Assembly (NCBI GenBank): GCA_910592205.1
Contig: CAJVPJ010000418.1
Coordinates: forward strand, 1-25,647
Direction of reading: 5' to 3'
DNA: 25,647 bases
Source of the DNA: Paraglomus occultum
Lineage: Eukaryota; Glomeromycota; Glomeromycetes; Paraglomerales; Paraglomeraceae
Part shown: piece by piece, positions 21,599 to 25,647 of the stretch
Layout of the letters: each line of letters begins with the position of its first letter
How positions within the stretch are numbered: the first letter of the stretch is position 1
Translations under genes and position numbers: made by a program
The notes under the pieces: model-generated
Told to the model about the DNA's origin: nothing
The model's database searches: none
What the model saw: the letters and a program-made list of their open reading frames with translations, nothing else

Positions 21599-22830
21599 AT
21601 TCAATCTTGACACGGACAAAGGAAGACGAGATTCGGTACTGCGGCAGTTATTATAATGCCTTTGACTTTATTTCAGCTTTTGTGGACGTATTTGATCGTC
21701 TACTGACATTCGGGTTCCTATATATATTTGTTTACTTAATAACAAAGGTTTGTTTGACGGTGGGAGGTTCTAGTGGGTTCTACGATGTTCTTTGATATGA
21801 CGTGAACGCGCAGTATGTGGTGCTACGCACGTGAAAGTATGGAATACTATAAGGTCGGAAACATGGTTCCTATTTACGATTTGCGCTAATGCTAGTGCCA
21901 TACAAAATAGAAGAGGCTTTTAGGGTGCTACAGACTAAATAAATCACATCTTGAGCAATTATTATTTTAATGCCATACGGATATCAAAAGCGTCAATTTC
22001 ATTGAGATTCGTAGTCGACTTGGCCGGAGGAATCAGCGTTTGTTTCCAGACTAATATTCAAAGTCCGCTTCTCGATGGTGTTACATTCCGGTGACAAATA
22101 TATGGGAGAGAGGATAATCAGGTGGGGAGAACTGATTTAAGTGGATCTGGCTTTCTTAAGTAGAATAATCTAATCAGCAAGACGGGGAGCTTTGATATAT
22201 ATAGGATCAGTCGCTTTAAATACGAAATGCTTGCATCTTTGTAGTATATAGTCTTCCATTACGTCGTCGGGAATTTCCAGAGAACGCCTGGCAAATCTAT
22301 TTATAATAGTTTTCGATGACGCGAAATTTGATAAATTAGTTATAATAACTAATACTAATGAACGTGACGAATTAAAACAACGAAGACTGGCACTTTATTA
22401 ATCGTTACTAAGAATTGATAACCTTTATTAATTTACAGTAACTGGTCTAACTATAATGACATTGTGAAAATTCGAATATAGTATTTATAACTTGCATTTG
22501 ATTATCAGTGGCGTCCCGCATCCTTTGAGTAAAAGAAACCTTTTCCTTGTAAAAAGTTACTTGGTCCGTTTAGGAATGCATAAATAATAGTTCGGGTTCC
22601 AATTCGTAGAGTCACGTGTACATTAAGATATGATAATAAATAAATACGGTTTGTGCAAATTGCATCATCGCGACATCATTATCTTTAAACATTACGAGAA
22701 GCGAGAAGCTTGACATTTCAAGCTAAAATTTCTGGCGCACATTAATTCGTTAACTTGGATCCCTCAAAATTAATCAAGGCTAAGACGCAAGATATTTCAT
22801 GAAAGTGTTCTTTATTACAGCCCGCCACTG
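21599..22830. other. Hsp110 promoter side / P5B ATPase 3' region
   Basis: This 1.2-kb stretch separates the start of Hsp110 from the stop of the P5B ATPase, both on the minus strand. The left part should hold the Hsp110 promoter. I looked for clusters of GAA/TTC heat-shock units and found no convincing one; an imperfect GGAATTTCCAGAGAA at about 22269 is 670 bp away. An 86-codon open frame at 21535-21795 overlaps the gene's first exon antisense and lacks motifs. No gene is evident. Confidence 0.5.
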
Positions 22831-25647
22831 TCATCGCATTTCCATGTCATTTTCCAACCTTTTATACAGTTTTTTATGATATCTTCTACTGCGATGCCGC
22901 CTTCCGTCGATAAAATAACTTACCCATCGAGTTATATAACCAAACAGGTACTTCTCCGCACACCATGATACTAGAAAGTTAGTAACAATTATCACTAATA
23001 AAACCCATCTAAACGATACTGGGAGGATCATCAGCTCGAGAATAGCAAGTGTAATATCGGTGGGATAGAGAAGGAGGGCAGTTGACATGAGTGTAAGGAT
23101 GATTACGCTTAAGATAAAGGGCGCTTAATGTGTCAGTAAAAAAATAATCAATCATTAGTCGTTGATAATATATACATGCATCTCGACATTTGACATTAGA
23201 TTATGAGAATAAATACCGTTTGTATTCATCGATTTCCTGTATGGAGGACCCACACTAAACACAACTGCAATCAGAATATACTGGAAACAGGATACCAAAA
23301 ACAATGCTGTGTTCTCCCAACACATTATATTGTCTTCGTCAGGGTCAATGTCTGGAGGAGTATACCTAAGAGTTGATACAACTTTGTGTGACCAAATTCG
23401 TCTAACAATAATCTGGCTGATGAAAACAATACATCACTCACCATGGTTGTCGTCTAACAAGAAAATAGACGTAAAATTGGAACCCAGATTGTATCAAAAT
23501 TTGTCCAAGAAGAGATGTCATGACCTTTTTTGATACTAGATCTGCGGTTGGACGCTTAAGATGGATTTGTGGATATGGTTCGGTACGGCCCACTAAACAG
23601 GATGACAAGAATCATGTAGAGAAGGCTTGCAATACGACAATAAAAGGTATGAAATGACGTACTTAAAACAGCTATTGGTAGGATAATCAGGAGATCTATA
23701 TATAGAAACTAGGGGGGGGAGGAGGAGGAGGAAAGTCAGATAAGAAAATATTGATGCGGCAATCCTAAACAATTGTCATACCTGAAAGTCGCCAAGAGTA
23801 GACGAAAATATATATAGCAAGCTGACAGTCGTGAACTGTATGATGCTGTAAAGAGCCATGTATTTAAAGCAGCTAAAATTCGTCACGAGGGCAGCTCTAC
23901 CTTCTCTATTAATTGACAGGTATAATCGTGTTAGAATGTTGGACGGTAATTGGGCAAAGCAAATTCACCTTGATTTACTTTATCACTTCAATCACGCAGC
24001 CAATGTTTGTAGTTTTACTTGTAAATGGCGCCGCTACAGATGCTTCTGCCTCTGACAGCGATAGTCCAACGTCTGCAGCCTTCAAAGCACCACAGTCATT
24101 GGCACCGTCTCCACAAAAGCCAACACAATAGCCCATTCCCTGTAATTTTTCTACCAGTTCGTGCTTCTCATCAGGAGACATTCTTGCGTATATCTGTCCT
24201 TTGATTAAAATCTGCAGAAGTTAACAAGTTGTTGTTAAATTGCAAGCCATATAATGATATAATATCGTATGCATGCACGTATTGTGCAGTGTATCCCATC
24301 ACTTACGCGCAAAAATGTTTCATCGGCAGCATAATCGACCATCCATCTGAATGCGTCACCAGTAATAGCAAGATTATAATTATAAGGATCAAACGCTGAA
24401 GGATATGCAAAGGGACTGTCTCGAATCGATGGTCGTTCGCTAGGTCTCATCTATCGAAACCAGTTCATAATTAGATGTATTATGTGTTATGAAGCAATGT
24501 ACATTAGAATCCTCACCTGAAGATTTCTCGTGTCTAATGTGTCTTCAGGGTTCTCCAAACTTTCCCATACAATCGTTGACTCTGGTACCAAAGCGGAGCC
24601 TTGGACAAATTTAGGCACATATACGCGCACATTCTTGTCAATAAGCTTACATTCGCGCGAGACGCTTATGGCAGTCAGCACGTTGTCGCCTACGACAAGC
24701 GCATACGCACGATTAGTGTGAATGAAGACAAGTAACTGAAAACTTCTACAACGTATTGATATATTTACCCGTACACATAATCTGACGAATTCTCGCGTTT
24801 CGCAGAGTCTCAATAACAGGCGTGGTTTCAGGTTTTAATTTATTTTCGAATATGATAAATCCTAAAAACTGGAGCTCCTGCTCGACCTGTTCCCTTTTAT
24901 TATAAATATAATCTGCCATTAGAGTATTCTGATCGTGCTGGCATCGGCTCGTGTTATGATAATTACCTTTTAACTTTCTGTGCTTTCATCCAGTTGAAGT
25001 TGTCAAAGCTTTTACCGGCGCATGCTATCACACGAAAACCATGATGTGTATAATAGTAGAGCTGGCTATCATAATCTTCAGGTACTAAAGATATAATGGG
25101 GACATTGAGTTTAATGTTAATCATAACAGCTGTCTATTGGAAATACGTAAACATACATGTGTCCCTTCTGCAAATATCTCGCATGACTTCTGGAGCGCCT
25201 TTGACATAGACTTCGATTGTCTTGCTCCCTAAGCGTTTTACCAAAACGCTCATACGTCTCAGAGAAGTCATAAACTCGAAAGTACGGATAATGCCAAGTT
25301 CAACGAAAGGCGTTGACTATAAGTAGTAGATATGACATGAGTGACAAGTACATTTGCTGCAAAACTCTGAACGTGAAGAATACACGATAAGTCTTACTTT
25401 TCCATTCAGTCCATCAGTAGCCAATAAATCAGATAAATCAGACATTCTGCTGCCTGGAGACCTAACAACTGTTGGAACTATGTTGCTAGCTATTTGAGAT
25501 AGCGAAGAACTCGTTGAGCCTGTTGGATACGAGCTTCCTTGTCCGGTCTCTTCCAATATCCAATGAATAAATTCAAACATCTTCAGGTCAAGCGGATCTC
25601 CGATCAAACTGCCATTGACAAGTTTAAGAGAGTGACAAGTTGCCATT
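22831..25647 (-). CDS. P5B-type transport ATPase, C-terminal part (ATP13A2/Ypk9-like)
   Basis: Twelve exons encode 654 residues, running off the right edge; the N-terminal membrane segments and phosphorylation motif DKTGT lie outside. Exons: 25647-25398, 25316-25157, 25084-24967, 24893-24769, 24689-24517, 24450-24307, 24211-23979, 23905-23782, 23708-23663, 23592-23442, 23365-23217 and 23123-22831. Visible motifs in order: MATCHSL and GDPLDLKMF just after the phosphorylation site, KGAPEVM in the nucleotide domain, [34 protein letters not shown], and the hinge GDGANDC. Then follow [22 protein letters not shown] and [19 protein letters not shown] in the membrane domain, and a basic C-terminal tail. 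These match P5B ATPases, which in animals and yeast act at lysosome/vacuole membranes in polyamine and metal homeostasis. All introns (66-95 bp) are GT-AG and phases agree throughout. Confidence 0.95.

Noticed and set aside
22262..22290. Possible heat-shock element upstream of Hsp110
   Set aside because: The GAA/TTC spacing is irregular and the site is about 670 bp from the start codon, with no cluster of units.
1..25647. CRISPR array, prokaryotic operon or integrated virus
   Set aside because: There are no spaced direct repeats of CRISPR type, no ribosome-binding-site organisation and no viral hallmark gene. Intron structure throughout is eukaryotic.

Overview
The window reads as nuclear DNA of a fungus. 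Every well-supported protein gene is split by short GT-AG introns, mostly 60-160 bp, many with a CTAAT/CTAAC-like branch point. The proteins are eukaryotic (Hsp110, SRP receptor beta, Bax inhibitor-1, ASCC1, a P5B ATPase, a cPLA2-type lipase) and intergenic DNA is AT-rich with simple repeats. A Fanzor/TnpB relic, a cysteine-rich small secreted protein and foldback repeats suggest an early-diverging fungus, perhaps an arbuscular mycorrhizal (Glomeromycotina) relative. That placement is inference.

Layout from left to right: a tRNA-Gly(GCC) (343-413); on the minus strand a seven-exon gene joining a DUF1365 domain to a region resembling the N-terminal domain of cyclopropane fatty acid synthase (668-3870); a perfect hairpin (4038-4075); on the minus strand a two-exon 16-cysteine secreted protein (4494-5272); a 2.7-kb gene-free, repeat-marked stretch; on the plus strand ASCC1 (7982-9718) with a 24-codon asparagine repeat; on the plus strand SRP receptor beta (10172-11303), convergent with Bax inhibitor-1 on the minus strand (11711-12794); a decayed plus-strand Fanzor/TnpB-family nuclease gene (about 13590-14449); and on the minus strand a cPLA2-like lipase (14889-18109), an Hsp110 chaperone (18660-21598) and the C-terminal two thirds of a P5B transport ATPase (22831 to the right edge).

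There is no operon logic. Several genes share an endomembrane, lipid or folding theme (SRP receptor beta, BI-1, P5B ATPase, PLA2, the DUF1365 fusion, Hsp110), but this may be chance. I derived exon models by hand from splice motifs and reading-frame continuity. All chosen exon sums are multiples of three and keep the family motifs aligned.

The most unusual items are the Fanzor relic, which keeps its N-terminal motif, zinc finger and last RuvC aspartate motif but has lost the middle of the nuclease core; and the PLA2 gene, whose nucleophile serine sits on a 33-nt micro-exon between a GG donor and a GC donor.
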